From: Gamarada debralockiae
Lineage: Eukaryota > Ascomycota > Leotiomycetes > Helotiales > Hyphodiscaceae
DNA length: 11,933 bases
Assembly: GCA_002803225.1 (NCBI GenBank)
Contig: NXFV01000831.1
Coordinates: 1-11,933 of the forward strand
Direction: 5' to 3'
How positions within the stretch are numbered: the first letter of the stretch is position 1; the number at the start of each line of letters is the position of its first letter. The translations under genes were made by a program, and so were the position numbers. Under the pieces are notes generated by a model, which saw only the letters and a list, made by a program, of their open reading frames with translations, was not told the DNA's origin and did not search any database. Positions 1 to 9,650 of this stretch are shown piece after piece.

Positions 1-626
1 TCGGCCCTTTACGTATTAATATATCAAGTCTAGTCCTTTCCTTCTTTTCTGACTTTTTGCCTTAATTGCAAGAGCTTTTCGGACCTTTTCCGACGGCGCC
101 GCAGAGTACTTGGTAGCGCGATTCTATATCTAGTCTCCGAAAGGGATTTACTTGAGAGCTGACAGACTGATCTTGCCCCTTTGTAGCAGGAGATGAATCC
201 CTGGCCTTGTAGATCTGCTGTACACGTGATCAGGTAATATTTGCCAGAACTGTCACAACTGCGCTAGCTAGCCAAAAAGGCACAAGAATTGGGCGAAGGG
301 CAATTCGCAATTCTACTATATAAGGGTGCCGACTCTAGTCGGACACGTGATCCGCACGTTTCGCCAGGTTCGTCACACAGCTAGCTAATATCAGGGCAAA
401 TTGTTTCTTAATCAGGACCTTGTCTAAGGCCACTCTCAATTTAGAAGACCGTAAGTCATATTCAGCTATTAAACAAAGGTCCCCAATCGCCGTTCCAAAT
501 GTTCCCCAGTATAACTGACGGTTTATGGCTCGAAAATGAGAAAAATCCAATCTTCTACAACCCCCAGCAGCAGATACCGACCGTGACTAGTTACAGATAC
601 CAGCCACCTATATCTCAGACTTCCTA
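1..626. other. Intergenic region at left edge, no convincing gene
   Basis: No reading frame here shows a recognisable family or a credible exon chain. The stretch lies downstream of the minus-strand permease, whose stop is at 627. It holds a degenerate direct repeat (223-270 and 344-387, listed separately), a TATA-like string TATATAAGG near 317, and a short GCTAGCTA motif repeated at about 263 and 380. A 71-codon minus-strand frame at 335-550 matches nothing I know. The texture suggests decayed repeat DNA, but I cannot name a family. Confidence 0.55.
223..387. repeat. Degenerate direct repeat pair carrying CACGTGATC
   Basis: Two units, 223-270 and 344-387, share anchors in the same order and at nearly the same spacing: CACGTGATC, then CCAG about 12 bases later, then GTCACA, then GCTAGCTA. 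The bases between the anchors have diverged. The CACGTGATC start and GTCACA end recall the start of the core and the ends of the LTR-like repeats at 9091, 11318 and 11670, but the interior does not match them. These could be remnants of a related or unrelated repeat family. Confidence 0.45.
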
Positions 627-2509
627 CTAGCAGTCACGCTTCACCAACATTACGGGCCCGACGTACTCGTGCCTCGCCTTGAGGAAATAATACAACGTCG
701 CCCCTACAACAATGATGGCAAACATGAGAGAGTTCCAGTTCATAGTAGTCGTTGTCACCACAGCGGTTGGGGGGAAAAACGAGAAAATCCAGAAAACACT
801 CAGGAAGCACAAGGCGGTAATGTTGACTGTGGCTCCCCACCGGCCAAGGGTCCAGCGGCGCGAGGGAAGACTAGGGCCAGTAGCGCGTCGGAGAAGTAGT
901 GTGGAGATCGAGACCATATAGGAGGTCAGTAGCAGTGAGGCCGAGAGCGAGGATACGGCCTCAATAGCAACAGTGCTGCCGAGGTTTATAAGTGACAAGA
1001 CAGATGTCACTATGAAGCTCATGAAGATAGCGTTAAGAGGAATATCCCAGCCATGGTAGACCTGCATGATTTTAGCTGATAGGCTGGTGAATTAATAGAG
1101 GAAACTTACGTGTGCCAAGATGGAGGAAAATGGAAGACCTTTATCACGAGCAAAAGCCCAAAGCTGGCGGCTGCAGGTGGCAATGGTAGAGATGGCTGAG
1201 GCGATAAGAGTGATAATAATGATGGCAGTCATGACGTTAGAGCCGGCATACGAATTTGTAGTGTTGAAGAAAACTTGAACAAGAGGAGAGTACGTAGGTG
1301 TTTGGAGGATTGAGTTAAGATCACCCAGAGTAAAGCAGAAAGTTACTAGCATAATAAATCCAAGGGTGCCGTTGACAACGATTGACCACATAATTGATCG
1401 AGGAAGAACGACACCTGCGTCTTTTGTTTCTTCGGCTATGGTGCTGTGTTAGTTGAATGGATCTTAGCAATCACGTTTAGGAGAAATGACATACACATAT
1501 GCGCAGCAGAGTCTGAGCCAGTCAATGAAATGACTGCAGTTAGAAGACCGACCAGCGCCGAGGTTCCCTCGCTGTTCCAGCCTCCACCATTGTTAAAGGT
1601 AGTAAAAACGTCTTTTGGATTGGCTCGTGGAGCTAGGGTCCAGAGAGGAATAAGGATGGCAAAAAAACCGCAAATATGAATGAGCAGCAGGATTGCTTCC
1701 ACGAGTGGTAGCTTTTTAGCAAGAAAAGTGTTGAAAAATATGGAGAAGGCAGCAATAGCTATGATAAGGAGCGTCGAGTGGTATGGCTGTGGAACATAGG
1801 TAGGATTGTTGAGGATAATGAGGGCCTTGATCAGTTGAGCAGTGAAGAAGCAAACTCCGGCAATGCCGCTTAACTGCAGATATATTAGCACATATGTCGG
1901 CATGAACGGCGTCGAGCTGTATAGGCGCATACCCAGCCCCACACGCAAAGCTATGTCAATATTAGCGAAATCTACAGAACTTTTGGACAAAGAATGTAAC
2001 TATACCCATCCAGTGATATAACTCATAAAACGCTGGAATCGTCTCGGTGCAAACTCGGATACCCAATGATATTGTCCTCCCGAAGTGGGAGCCCTGTACC
2101 TCGGGTTAACTCATGAACCACCACTGGGTCGTGCGCTTACATCGAAGCCATCTCAGCCAAAGACGCGAATGTAAAGGAGTAACCCACTACGACGATCACG
2201 AAGGTCCAGATCAATCCCGCAGAACCGCCGTTTGTCAGAGCAAAGGCCGTCGACGCGAGGACAATCTCCCACGTGCTCATCAGCGTGCAAGCAAAGCCTA
2301 GAATGGAGATAAAGCGGAAGTTTCGCTGAATCTGTCAGTCGTTGCGCATCTCAGTTGAACACATCTCTTACGCGCAGTTCCTGCAGCTTCCCCATAACAC
2401 GCATATCCCGTTGATCGTAGGCCGTACCTGCATTGTCGGTTCCTTGCTCAGTGTCTATGGCTATGGCCTGCATCTCCACGCCTAGCTCTTTCGAATCGGT
2501 GCTGGGCAT
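627..2509 (-). CDS. APC-family amino acid/choline-type permease (seven exons)
   Basis: Plasma-membrane transporter of the fungal amino acid/GABA/choline permease group; the substrate cannot be told from sequence. My model is join(2509..2372, 2325..2141, 2093..2006, 1950..1933, 1873..1495, 1435..1110, 1061..627) on the minus strand, 522 residues, the usual size for about 12 membrane helices. The hydrophilic N-terminus (1-46) leads into the first helix. The family signature EMASMAPTSGGQYHWVSEFA (residues 104-123) is rebuilt exactly across intron 2, and HMSEETKDAG across intron 5. NNPTYV, LAKKLPLVEA and a SRQLWAFARDKGLPFS segment are further family hallmarks. Introns are 46, 47, 55, 59, 59 and 48 bp, and all phases agree. 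I chose the ATG at 2509 because it opens a typical polar N-terminus; the frame extends further upstream but that part is atypical. The gene is divergent from the seven-helix gene at 4004. An 18-bp fourth exon is unusual. Confidence 0.88.
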
Positions 2510-2751
2510 GATTGCAGAGACAGGTCGATATCGATAGTGAGAATAAACAAGGTGAGATAGCTTGAGCTGCAATAAGCTGCCAGTTCTGTGCAGAGATAGC
2601 AATGGGGCAGCGGACGAGAGGATGTGAGAAGGAAAGGTCCAAGTAACCGGAAGATGAGAAAAGCTCAAGGGGGTCCACTTTCAGCCTTTGGGTCGGTTGT
2701 GTAGGTGATATTGCGAGGGGAAACGCATGTTAAGCCACAAGCTGGCAAATA

Positions 2752-3166
2752 CTTTCTTTCTACCCAAACAGCTGTAGCGAAACAGGGGGGCTCCGGGCTG
2801 GCACAGACCAGAAAGCAAACACCCTCTCCGACCCTGGTCTTGCTACAGCTGTTTGGGTAGAAGTACCCAGTCAGCTAAGTGCGGAGCACCATGCTTTCTC
2901 CACATTCCACCGGGCCCCGTGTTGCCCTATCTCAGAGTCTCCCTCTCAGCAAGTGGCGTTCTGCTGGCCGTACCCTAGTCCACTAGAACACTTTCCTCCC
3001 ACACCGACAGAGAGACATGCAGCAACTTTAGTGCATTGAACGCTGTATTTCATCGCTACCTAAACTCTAGCGAGACTAGGGTCGGAGAGGTGATTTTGTT
3101 TGCTTTCTGGTCTGTGCCAGCCCGGAACCCCCTGCTTCGCTACAGCTGTTTGGGGTAGAAAAGAAG
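2752..3166. mobile_element. MITE 1: about 415 bp, long terminal inverted repeats, TA-flanked
   Basis: The left arm (2752-2835) is an imperfect reverse complement of the right arm (3078-3166). Shared stretches include CAAACAGCTGTAGCGAA near the ends, CCGGGCTGGCACAGACCAGA further in and CTCTCCGACCCT at the inner edge. Both ends abut a TA dinucleotide (2750-2751 and 3167-3168), as expected for a Tc1/mariner-type duplication. There is no coding capacity, so it would be non-autonomous. A third copy of the end, in right-end orientation, sits inside at 2842-2863 and is also followed by TA (2864-2865). Superfamily assignment is inference from the TA flanks. Confidence 0.78.
2758..2862. repeat. 21-bp perfect inverted repeat nested in MITE 1
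   Basis: Positions 2758-2778 and 2842-2862 are exact reverse complements over 21 bp (core CTACCCAAACAGCTGTAGC). The interval forms a self-contained unit of about 105-112 bp within the left arm of the larger element, with TA on both sides (2750-2751, 2864-2865). It is either a shorter sibling MITE or an internal duplication of the element end. Confidence 0.8.
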
Positions 3167-3360
3167 TAACCAAGAATTATTACACTGTAGCTATTGAGAC
3201 CCTGTATTTCTTACTAAATACAGCGCTTTCAGCGACACTATCCCTCCCCCCGGTTCAATCTAATGGACAAGGATTTGTCTTCATATTTAGATAATCTGAT
3301 CAATAACCTGTCCTGAATATCACCCGATAACGGTACTGTATTTTGATCTGAGACCACCCT

Positions 3361-3592
3361 TACAGTACAGTACTGTATCCGCCCCCTGGCTTCATCAATC
3401 CACAGGGATTAAATCTTAGATTTATTCACCCCACTCTCTAGCCAATGATAGAGCTTCTTTTGAAAATAAGTGGAGTGTCCTTTAAATAGAGCTCTGTGAT
3501 TGGCTAGAAAGTGGAGTTGTGGCAAAGCATCTTAAGATTCAATCCCCTGTGGATTTACAGTATGAAGCCAAGGGGGATAGTACCGTACAGTA
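3361..3592. mobile_element. MITE 2: about 230-bp hairpin element
   Basis: Left arm 3361-3455 and right arm 3490-3592 are imperfect reverse complements, leaving a short central loop. Shared blocks, read from the left, are GGCTTCAT, AATCCACAGGG, AATCTTA and TCTAGCCAAT followed by AGAGCT. The outer ends are built from GTAC-rich sequence (TACAGTACAGTACTGTA at the left) and are bounded by TA on each side. No open frame. The sequence is unrelated to MITE 1, so it is a different family. Confidence 0.75.
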
Positions 3593-4003
3593 AGGCAATT
3601 GACGTTTCCAGGGCTTCAATTACAGGGCTTTATAAAGTATTTACAGGGCTTACACCCTGTACTGTCAGAGACTTTTTGCAGGAATATCTCGCGGAAGCTC
3701 TTCCCCGCCAGCGCTCGAGCCTCGTGAATTTCATTTGAGACGATTTAAGGCTAGTCGACTACGGATCCGGATGCGATCCCCGGCCGTGGCACAGCCCGGT
3801 CGCGGGCATTGGACAACTCCTCCGGCAGGAATCCCTAGATGGCCAGGGTAGCAGCAACCATGGTAACGGGATCGCGATCCTACAAGGAGACATTCGTTGT
3901 TCAGCTTCGACTTCACCTCCGCAGCTCATATATGCCTGTGTACCATGTGGAATGGGCACTTCTTGACGATTTTGCTTTCAATCCTCAACTTCATGATTTC
4001 GCC

Positions 4004-5529
4004 ATGTCGGCACCGACTCTCGTTCCTGGGTCGGTCCCTTCGGGGCAGTCCGCGCCTTTCGTAGTTGTGAGCCCTACCGACCACAGCGCGGACATTGTGC
4101 TTGTAGCCGCGACGGGCATTTCGCTGATTCTACTGTGTTTTGTTATTCGAATCTATATACGTTTCAATTTCAGCGGACCATGGCTGGTGGATGATACGGT
4201 ACTAGCGCTGGCAACGGTACGAAGCCCTCGATCAGAGCTCCTTGGCATCGAACTCGTCATAACGTGAAGTAGGCTACTGCCCTGGCACAATCATCCGTCG
4301 TATGTGTGTCAGTCCACCGTGGGTGGGGAAAAGTCATAGAAAACATTGATCCATTCGACTTGGTTGCAGCAGAAAAGGTACGTAGACTCTACACGGACTT
4401 CTTGCAAGTATCGTACTTGCCACCACTGTTCAAATGTTCAAGCTCTGTATGTACTTAGCTAACTCTACTCCCTGGGAAACAGTTGGTCTACGCTGCAGAC
4501 CTTTTGTATATAGCCACACTGGCTCTGTCGAAACACTCTCTTGATCTTCTATTTATTCGCCTCAGCCCATATAAGAATCATGTACGGGCCGCCAAATGCA
4601 TTCGTTATTTCTCTGTCGTCTGGGTTGTTGCCTCTCTTGGGGCTATCAGCCTACGATGTCATATACGGCACCCGTGGATAGATATCACTGCCGACCAATG
4701 CCCGACAATGGTGAGCCTTCCCAAACAGTTTTATGATGGACCGCTTTCCCCCCAACACCCTGAATGTCCCATTGGGTTGACCTGCAAACTTATGGCATGT
4801 CACTATAGCTTGTACGGTGGCAGGTCGTATCTGCCTTTAACATTATCTCGGAAGTCGCCATATTTGGAATGTCTATCTTCCTCGTTGTGGGACTACGCAT
4901 GCCGCTGGCGCAGAAGAGCATGGTCGTCGTAGCCTTCGGTCTCCGTCTGCCGTAAGTGCTCCTCAATCTCCACATAGATCTAGTCTTTTGACAAAATCAG
5001 CACTATTATATTTTGTGCCCTGAGGATCCACTACTTTTTCCATGCCTTTTACACCACTGATCCCACCTTTGATGGTACTTTCTTCGCCGCCTGGACGCAA
5101 GTGGAGATTTCCTACTCTGTCATGGCCGCAACAATTCCCTGTCTCAAGCCATTTATGTCGACAATTAGCACAAACTGGGGCGAGCAACCGAAGACCGAAT
5201 TCACCGATACCAGCCCAGGCGGCAGCTACGGCCTCGGAGATCTATCGAGGAAGAGCGATAAGACTACATCGACCTTTCCGCAAAATACCGTTCGCCAGAC
5301 TACTGTGGTATCTGAGGAAATGGAGAGTCAGGATGCTGTGGACATCCCCTACGAACTGGTAAACGGAAATACTATGAACCACCAGATGCTACGAGGCGAT
5401 TCGGTCAGTCACACTGCCACTGTGATGCACGGGTTCACGCCTGGTGACGATGGTGGTAGCACACGCAGCAACGACAGCCAGCAGATGATTATCCGGAAGG
5501 AAATGATGTACTCGGTAGAGCATGGTTAG
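4004..5529 (+). CDS. Fungal rhodopsin-domain seven-transmembrane protein (PTH11/SAT4-like)
   Basis: Integral membrane protein of the fungal rhodopsin-like domain family, often annotated as PTH11- or SAT4-like; ligand and role are unknown. Model: join(4004..4216, 4273..4377, 4483..4710, 4809..4951, 5001..5529), 405 residues. Introns are 56, 105, 98 and 49 bp with consistent phases. Seven hydrophobic helices lie near residues 29-52, 60-80, 107-131, 147-165, 190-211, 219-238 and 255-275. Family marks are the N-terminal PFVVVSPTDHSAD, DD at 63-64, YAADLLYI (109-116), a cysteine pair C165/C179 around HPWIDI, and the VMAATIPCLKPFM end of helix 7. A hydrophilic Ser/Thr-rich tail of about 123 residues follows and is probably cytoplasmic. 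I chose the ATG at 4004 (context GCCATGTC) because it directly precedes the family N-terminus; an in-frame upstream extension from 3839 looks non-coding. Confidence 0.88.
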
Positions 5530-6952
5530 CGCGGAAACGCGGGAGAAGCAGCAAGATCTGGAGGCCTTGGACGAAAATATTGGAATGGTTCATGTACTAT
5601 GATAAGAGCAGGAGTTAGGATTATGCCGGATTTGACTATTTGTGGACGTTAAGCCTAGGATTTGGGCGTTTGGGTTTTTTTTTGGTACGTTGCTTACCTA
5701 GCTGGCAAGCTCGTGGATACGATCTAGAACAACGTTTGTAGATTACCTAAACGAGTGAAAGGTTGAACATGCCGTCTGACGTGGAAAGCTTTATGCTCAA
5801 ATCTATCACTTCTGTAGATATCTCAGCCTAACTCCCAATCTCTCCATACTATCATCTGAGCTGCTGCAAGAACACCTCAAAATCGCTAATTTTCGACTAT
5901 TTTCAACTACACGTAGGTCGCCACACAATATATGAAACTCTACTGGCTTGGGTAAATCACTTTATTGCTTTCTAAATTTGAATTATATCAACTTTTTATT
6001 GATTTATATTTAAAGAGTGGTTTGCAATAAAATTAAGATGTGGGCATGTTTTTGAAGCCTTAAAAATTAGGCTAAAACCCTAGCTGAGACGGAAGCCTTA
6101 CTTACTGTATCTTCATAAATACCTTTCGTGCCCACTAAAGTTTGCATAAGGGCTTGGTAGGTACCCTGATAGGGCAGAGGGCCCGGGTAGTAGTGCTATT
6201 TTGGTATGGAGAGCGAGATCACCATCCCTGGCTACGAAGGATCGGTTCAAAAGTCCTGGCCCTTGATAGAAAGAGACCTGGTTGTCGTGGCGTCGCGGTG
6301 ATGTCACCTAGCAACCGACTACTACAGGCAGCAGAGATTACAGGTTGGATACCCGTACGGTAGAACATGCTTGAAGAGCCTGTAGTTTCAGTGACTACTG
6401 CTCTACTGTATGCCAGCAGGCTGGCTGATAAGGGCCTCGTAGCCGAGAACTGGCAAGGGCCAGGACCTTTGAACCGATCCTCCGTACAGGCCTCTGTAAT
6501 TAAAGGGGTATAGGTCCACGAAACGAAAGGCTGTGAAACCACAATACTACCGAGTAATTTTCAATTTAAGCCGGATTGAGCTCTAAAACGCCACTTTAGT
6601 GGACAAGGCCTGTCTGTGCCCCATCCCGCCGCTAAGTTCCGGGGAGCTTCAACCGCGAGCCCCGTAGTCGCATGATTCTTGGCCCGATTCTTCGCGTTTT
6701 GGGACAACTGGGTAATGGTGGCTGATGCAGGGTGAGATGTGCGACCAGAGGGACAGACTACTGGATGCTTTATTAAAATCATTAATGTTTTGGTTCATAC
6801 TTCTTTTCATCTCTCCTGAGGCGAGTCTCGTACTCCGTTGTGACTTTCCAATCTCCTCTTGCCTGGCAGATACGCCTCTGTTTCGTCTCGGCTACTCGGA
6901 TCCCTCCTGTCTTCTGATCTCCTGCGGCTCCTCCACCTCACCAACCTTCATC
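5530..6952. other. Intergenic region between the 7TM gene and the P450
   Basis: It contains the 3' flank of the seven-helix gene and the 5' flank of the P450. From about 5930 to 6060 it is markedly AT-rich and shows no gene. From about 6120 to 6720 the base composition rises again, and the only structure I can support is a 32-bp inverted repeat (6234-6265 / 6454-6485). Short frames in this part are not recognisable. The last 200 bp before 6953 form the presumptive P450 promoter and leader, rich in pyrimidine runs. Confidence 0.55.
6234..6485. repeat. 32-bp inverted repeat with 188-bp loop
   Basis: Positions 6234-6265 and 6454-6485 are reverse complements with two mismatches over 32 bp; the shared core is GGATCGGTTCAAA and GTCCTGGCCCTTG. 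Both mismatches are G/A transitions. The similarity fades on both sides, so element ends and target duplications cannot be set. It could be a decayed foldback element. Confidence 0.7.
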
Positions 6953-8878
6953 ATGCAATCCCTGACCCTAGGGCTCCTTCTTCCGCCCCTCCTGCTGATC
7001 CTGCACCTCGCGCACCAGTACCTAAGCACGCTCCGCCCCCTCAATGTTATCCCCAATGCGCATCCCACCGCTCCTTTCTCCTCGCTATGGCTACTGTCGA
7101 TCCGGTATCGCAAGCGCGAGAACCGCACCGTGTGGGAGTCGCACAAGCGCCTCGGGCCGGTGGTGCGTCTAGCGCCGAATGAAGTGAGTGTGTGTACACT
7201 GGAGGGCCTGAAGACTATCTATGGGAATTGGGAGAAGAACGCGTGGTATGAGGCGTTTATCAATTATGGGTAGGTGAAAATTACTAGAGCAGGAATATAT
7301 CGAAGGAGGACAGGATGATAACAATGGGCAATACGTTGTTTTTGTCTACTATCATAGCCATCCTTCCTTATCCCTCCCTCTATCAATTATACGACCCCCA
7401 GAGCCAGAATATGCTGACCTCACCGAGTACCCCGCCCCTCGTCGCCAACATCCACTCCGCCCCGCACTCCGCTCGAAAGCGTTTATTCTCAAACGTCTAC
7501 TCCAAATCCTACCTGCAAACCTCCTCAGACGTCTTCACGTTCAACTCCCGCATCCTAACGCAGAAAGTCCTCCCTAAAATCGCCGCTTCGGCCGCTACCG
7601 GTGCTTCTATCGATGTCCTGCGCCTTAATACAGCCTTTGGCATGGATGTGATGTCCGCATACGAATTCGGCAGTTCCTACGGGACTGACTTCCTTAGTGA
7701 TGATGTTGCATGTAGCCGCTTCCTCGTCGCCTTCGCAGCCGTCAAGAACGGCTTTTTCTGGGCCGGACGCTTACCGAGTCTGACTCAGATGCTGGAACGT
7801 ATTAGCATCAACCTCGTCCCGCAGGAGGCCATGAATGGCCAGGCTGAACTGGAAGACATGTGCTGGAAGCTGTGCTCACGTGTTCAGACCGCCATGGAAA
7901 CGAGCTCCCTCGCGCCCACCAGCACCGCCCCGGTCGTCTACGCGCAACTGTCCTCCTCCCTGGCTAGAAGTATGGAAAAGGCTAGTCCCGCACCCGCCAA
8001 CGGTCCAGATTTCCTTCGCAAGTCCGTCGCCTCGGAAATGCTGGACCACCTCATCGCTGGCCACGAAACTTCAGGCATCGCCCTAACCTATGTTATGTAC
8101 GAGCTCTCAATGCACCCGGCATTCCAGACCGCGCTCCGCGCCGAATTGCGTTCTATCAGTCCACCCCTCACTTTCCCGCCCCCCGCCTCTGGACCAAGCG
8201 CATTCTCAATCTCCGCCTCTGTCTCTCCCTCCACCCTCTCCCGCGCTCTGGACGCTCTCCCGCTCCTCAATGCTGCTCTGTACGAGACACTGCGGCTATA
8301 CCCACCTGGCGCCGCGGGCCAGCCTCGCGTGGTACCGCGCGGAGGGGCCAAGCTGTCTGGGTTCACGCTTCCCGAGGGCGTGGTGGCACACGCTGCGCCG
8401 TACTCGGTGCATCGGCATGAAGAGGTATTTGAGCGGGCGGAGGAGTGGATGCCGGAGCGGTGGATGGGGGAGCGGAAAAAGGAAGTTGGGGAGTGGTTTT
8501 GGGCGTTTGGGAGTGGGTCTAGGGGATGTATTGGGAAGGCGTTTGCCGTCCAGGGTGAGTTATTTGCTTAGTATTTCTTACAAGATCGCTTTTATTCTTA
8601 TCCTTATTCTCTTACTTTCGGGTTTTTTTATTCTTGTATTGTGGTATGTAGTAGGATGGGATGAGATCACCACAGCCTACCTTAGTCGACCGTATGCTTT
8701 TCTCATCTCTGGCCGTGCTAACCGCTCGTGTGTAGAGATGCTCGTTTTGCTGGCAACGGTATATACGAATTATAGTTCGCATATCGTGGATGCGGAGGGG
8801 ATTGAGCCGGTAGATGAATTTATTGCAGGACCAAGGGCGGGAAAGCTGATTTTGAGATTTGAGAACGTTGAGGAATAG
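6953..8878 (+). CDS. Cytochrome P450 monooxygenase (three exons)
   Basis: Haem-thiolate monooxygenase, expected to be anchored in the ER membrane and supplied with electrons by a P450 reductase; the substrate is unknown. Model: join(6953..7269, 7404..8554, 8736..8878), 536 residues, a normal fungal length. The hydrophobic N-terminus (residues 3-20) is the anchor. Hallmarks are LGPVVRLAPNEVSV (68-81), HSARKRLFSNVYSKSYL (127-143), the I-helix motif AGHETSG (324-330), ExxR as ETLR (400-403), PERW (456-459) and the haem loop FGSGSRGCIG (474-483) with Cys481 as ligand. Intron 2 (181 bp) follows the haem loop and restores the expected AVQ-E-MLVLLATVYTNY. The acceptor of intron 1 (134 bp, ending AG at 7402-7403) is the least certain junction, chosen to give NYGQNMLT. 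Odd: a Pro/Ser-rich insertion (358-384) between the I-helix and ExxR, and about ten extra residues near 113-123. The reductase gene follows on the same strand 1.2 kb away. Confidence 0.88.
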
Positions 8879-8987
8879 GATAGAAAGTGAACGCATTAGG
8901 GTTAGTAATTAGGTAGTAGGGTATGAATATGTGTTATGTATAATCCTAGGGACTGTGAGGAACCTGACAGCAGGTCCCCAAATGAGC

Positions 8988-9047
8988 CACGTGACCACAC
9001 GTGCTATACAAGCTTCTTATAATTATAGGGACTCTCACGTGATACTT
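8988..9047 (+). repeat. Degenerate E-box/palindrome module, LTR-like fragment
   Basis: CACGTG occurs at 8988-8993, 8998-9003 and 9036-9041. Between the second and third lies CTTCTTATAATTATAGG, which mirrors the TTCTTACAATTGTAAGA core placed between CACGTG sites in the complete repeats at 11336-11379 and 11677-11726. Order and spacing match, but there are many substitutions and no element ends are visible. It is probably an old fragment of the same family. Confidence 0.5.
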
Positions 9048-9090
9048 ATCATCTAACTTAGCAACTACACACACACACTTAGCTCTTGAG

Positions 9091-9392
9091 TGTGACCGCC
9101 CTGGCCCGCACGTGATCTAAGGGAGGTTCTTACAATATTAAAGACCATTATATTTGATCAGGAAAATCCTCCAGTGCCTTAGATTCTCAGGCATTAATTC
9201 CTTTAGGGCTATTACAGGAGATGTATTTGTTAAGCTAGGGCTTAGCATTAGTATAGTTCTAGGTTTGATCTTAGTGCTATTACAGCTAGCCTAGCATAGC
9301 TTGGCAGTGTCATGAATCCAATTCCAGGGCCTAGAAGGCAAGGTAGGAAAGGTTCAATTACGACTATTCTAAACTAAGGAAAGAAGAAGAAG
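9091..9392 (+). mobile_element. Truncated LTR/TRIM-like element (copy 1)
   Basis: The segment starts TGTGACCGCCCTGGC at 9091 and parallels the element at 11318: CACGTGATCTAAG, GGTTCTTACAAT, AGTGCCTTAG, GCTAGGGCTTA, TTAGTATAGTTCT, with the LTR-like part ending TATTACA near 9284. Collinearity continues through the internal part to ATTCTAAACTAA (9366-9377) and a purine run (9376-9392), then stops; no second terminal repeat follows. The distance from repeat start to purine run (285 bp) is close to that in copy 2 (294 bp). The second E-box and the right half of the palindrome have decayed. No clean target duplication is seen. Confidence 0.65.
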
Positions 9393-9650
9393 CTGCAGCC
9401 GTCTGCGTACACGATGTCTAGCTGCGCACAGACCATGTAAACAAACAACCAACCAGCCAGAACCACGTCACATAGAACCGTGACAATGGAGGAGGTAGTA
9501 ACTGAAAATCGAAGGGAACACTAATTAAGCTATTCTCTAATTCAAATAGCTAGCTTCAGGATGTACAATATTTAGATTAATAATTAATCTCTTCATATTG
9601 TTAATATCAAGTCAAAATAATTAATAGTTATTTAATAGTATTGTTTTTAA

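Larger units (their letters stand above)
2510..4003. other. Divergent intergenic region containing two MITEs
   Basis: This 1.5-kb spacer separates two genes transcribed away from each other, so it must hold both promoters. Two terminal-inverted-repeat elements (about 2752-3166 and 3361-3592) occupy over a third of it. Near 3608-3665 the short unit CAGGGCTT recurs three times and ends in a small hairpin. No open frame in it resembles a known protein. The 3839-4003 stretch is open in frame with the next gene but looks like 5' leader. Confidence 0.7.

Noticed and set aside
335..550. 71-codon minus-strand frame
   Set aside because: It has no recognisable family, overlaps the degenerate direct repeat, and no splice partners are evident.
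1874..2005. A single 132-bp intron in the permease
   Set aside because: It would remove six conserved residues; two introns around an 18-bp exon restore the family pattern with good splice signals.
3839..4003. N-terminal extension of the seven-helix protein
   Set aside because: The frame is open, but the translated segment lacks family similarity, while the ATG at 4004 directly precedes the conserved N-terminus in a good start context.
6225..6290. tRNA gene suggested by GGTTCAAA and a stem
   Set aside because: No cloverleaf or acceptor stem can be drawn around it; the sequence is one arm of a simple inverted repeat.
8090..8878. Second long plus-strand frame overlapping the P450
   Set aside because: It is a shadow frame of the P450 exon; only its last part (8736-8878) is coding, as P450 exon 3.
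9061..9080. CRISPR or long microsatellite array
   Set aside because: There is only a short AC run near 9067-9078; no spaced repeats occur, and CRISPR is not expected in a fungal genome.
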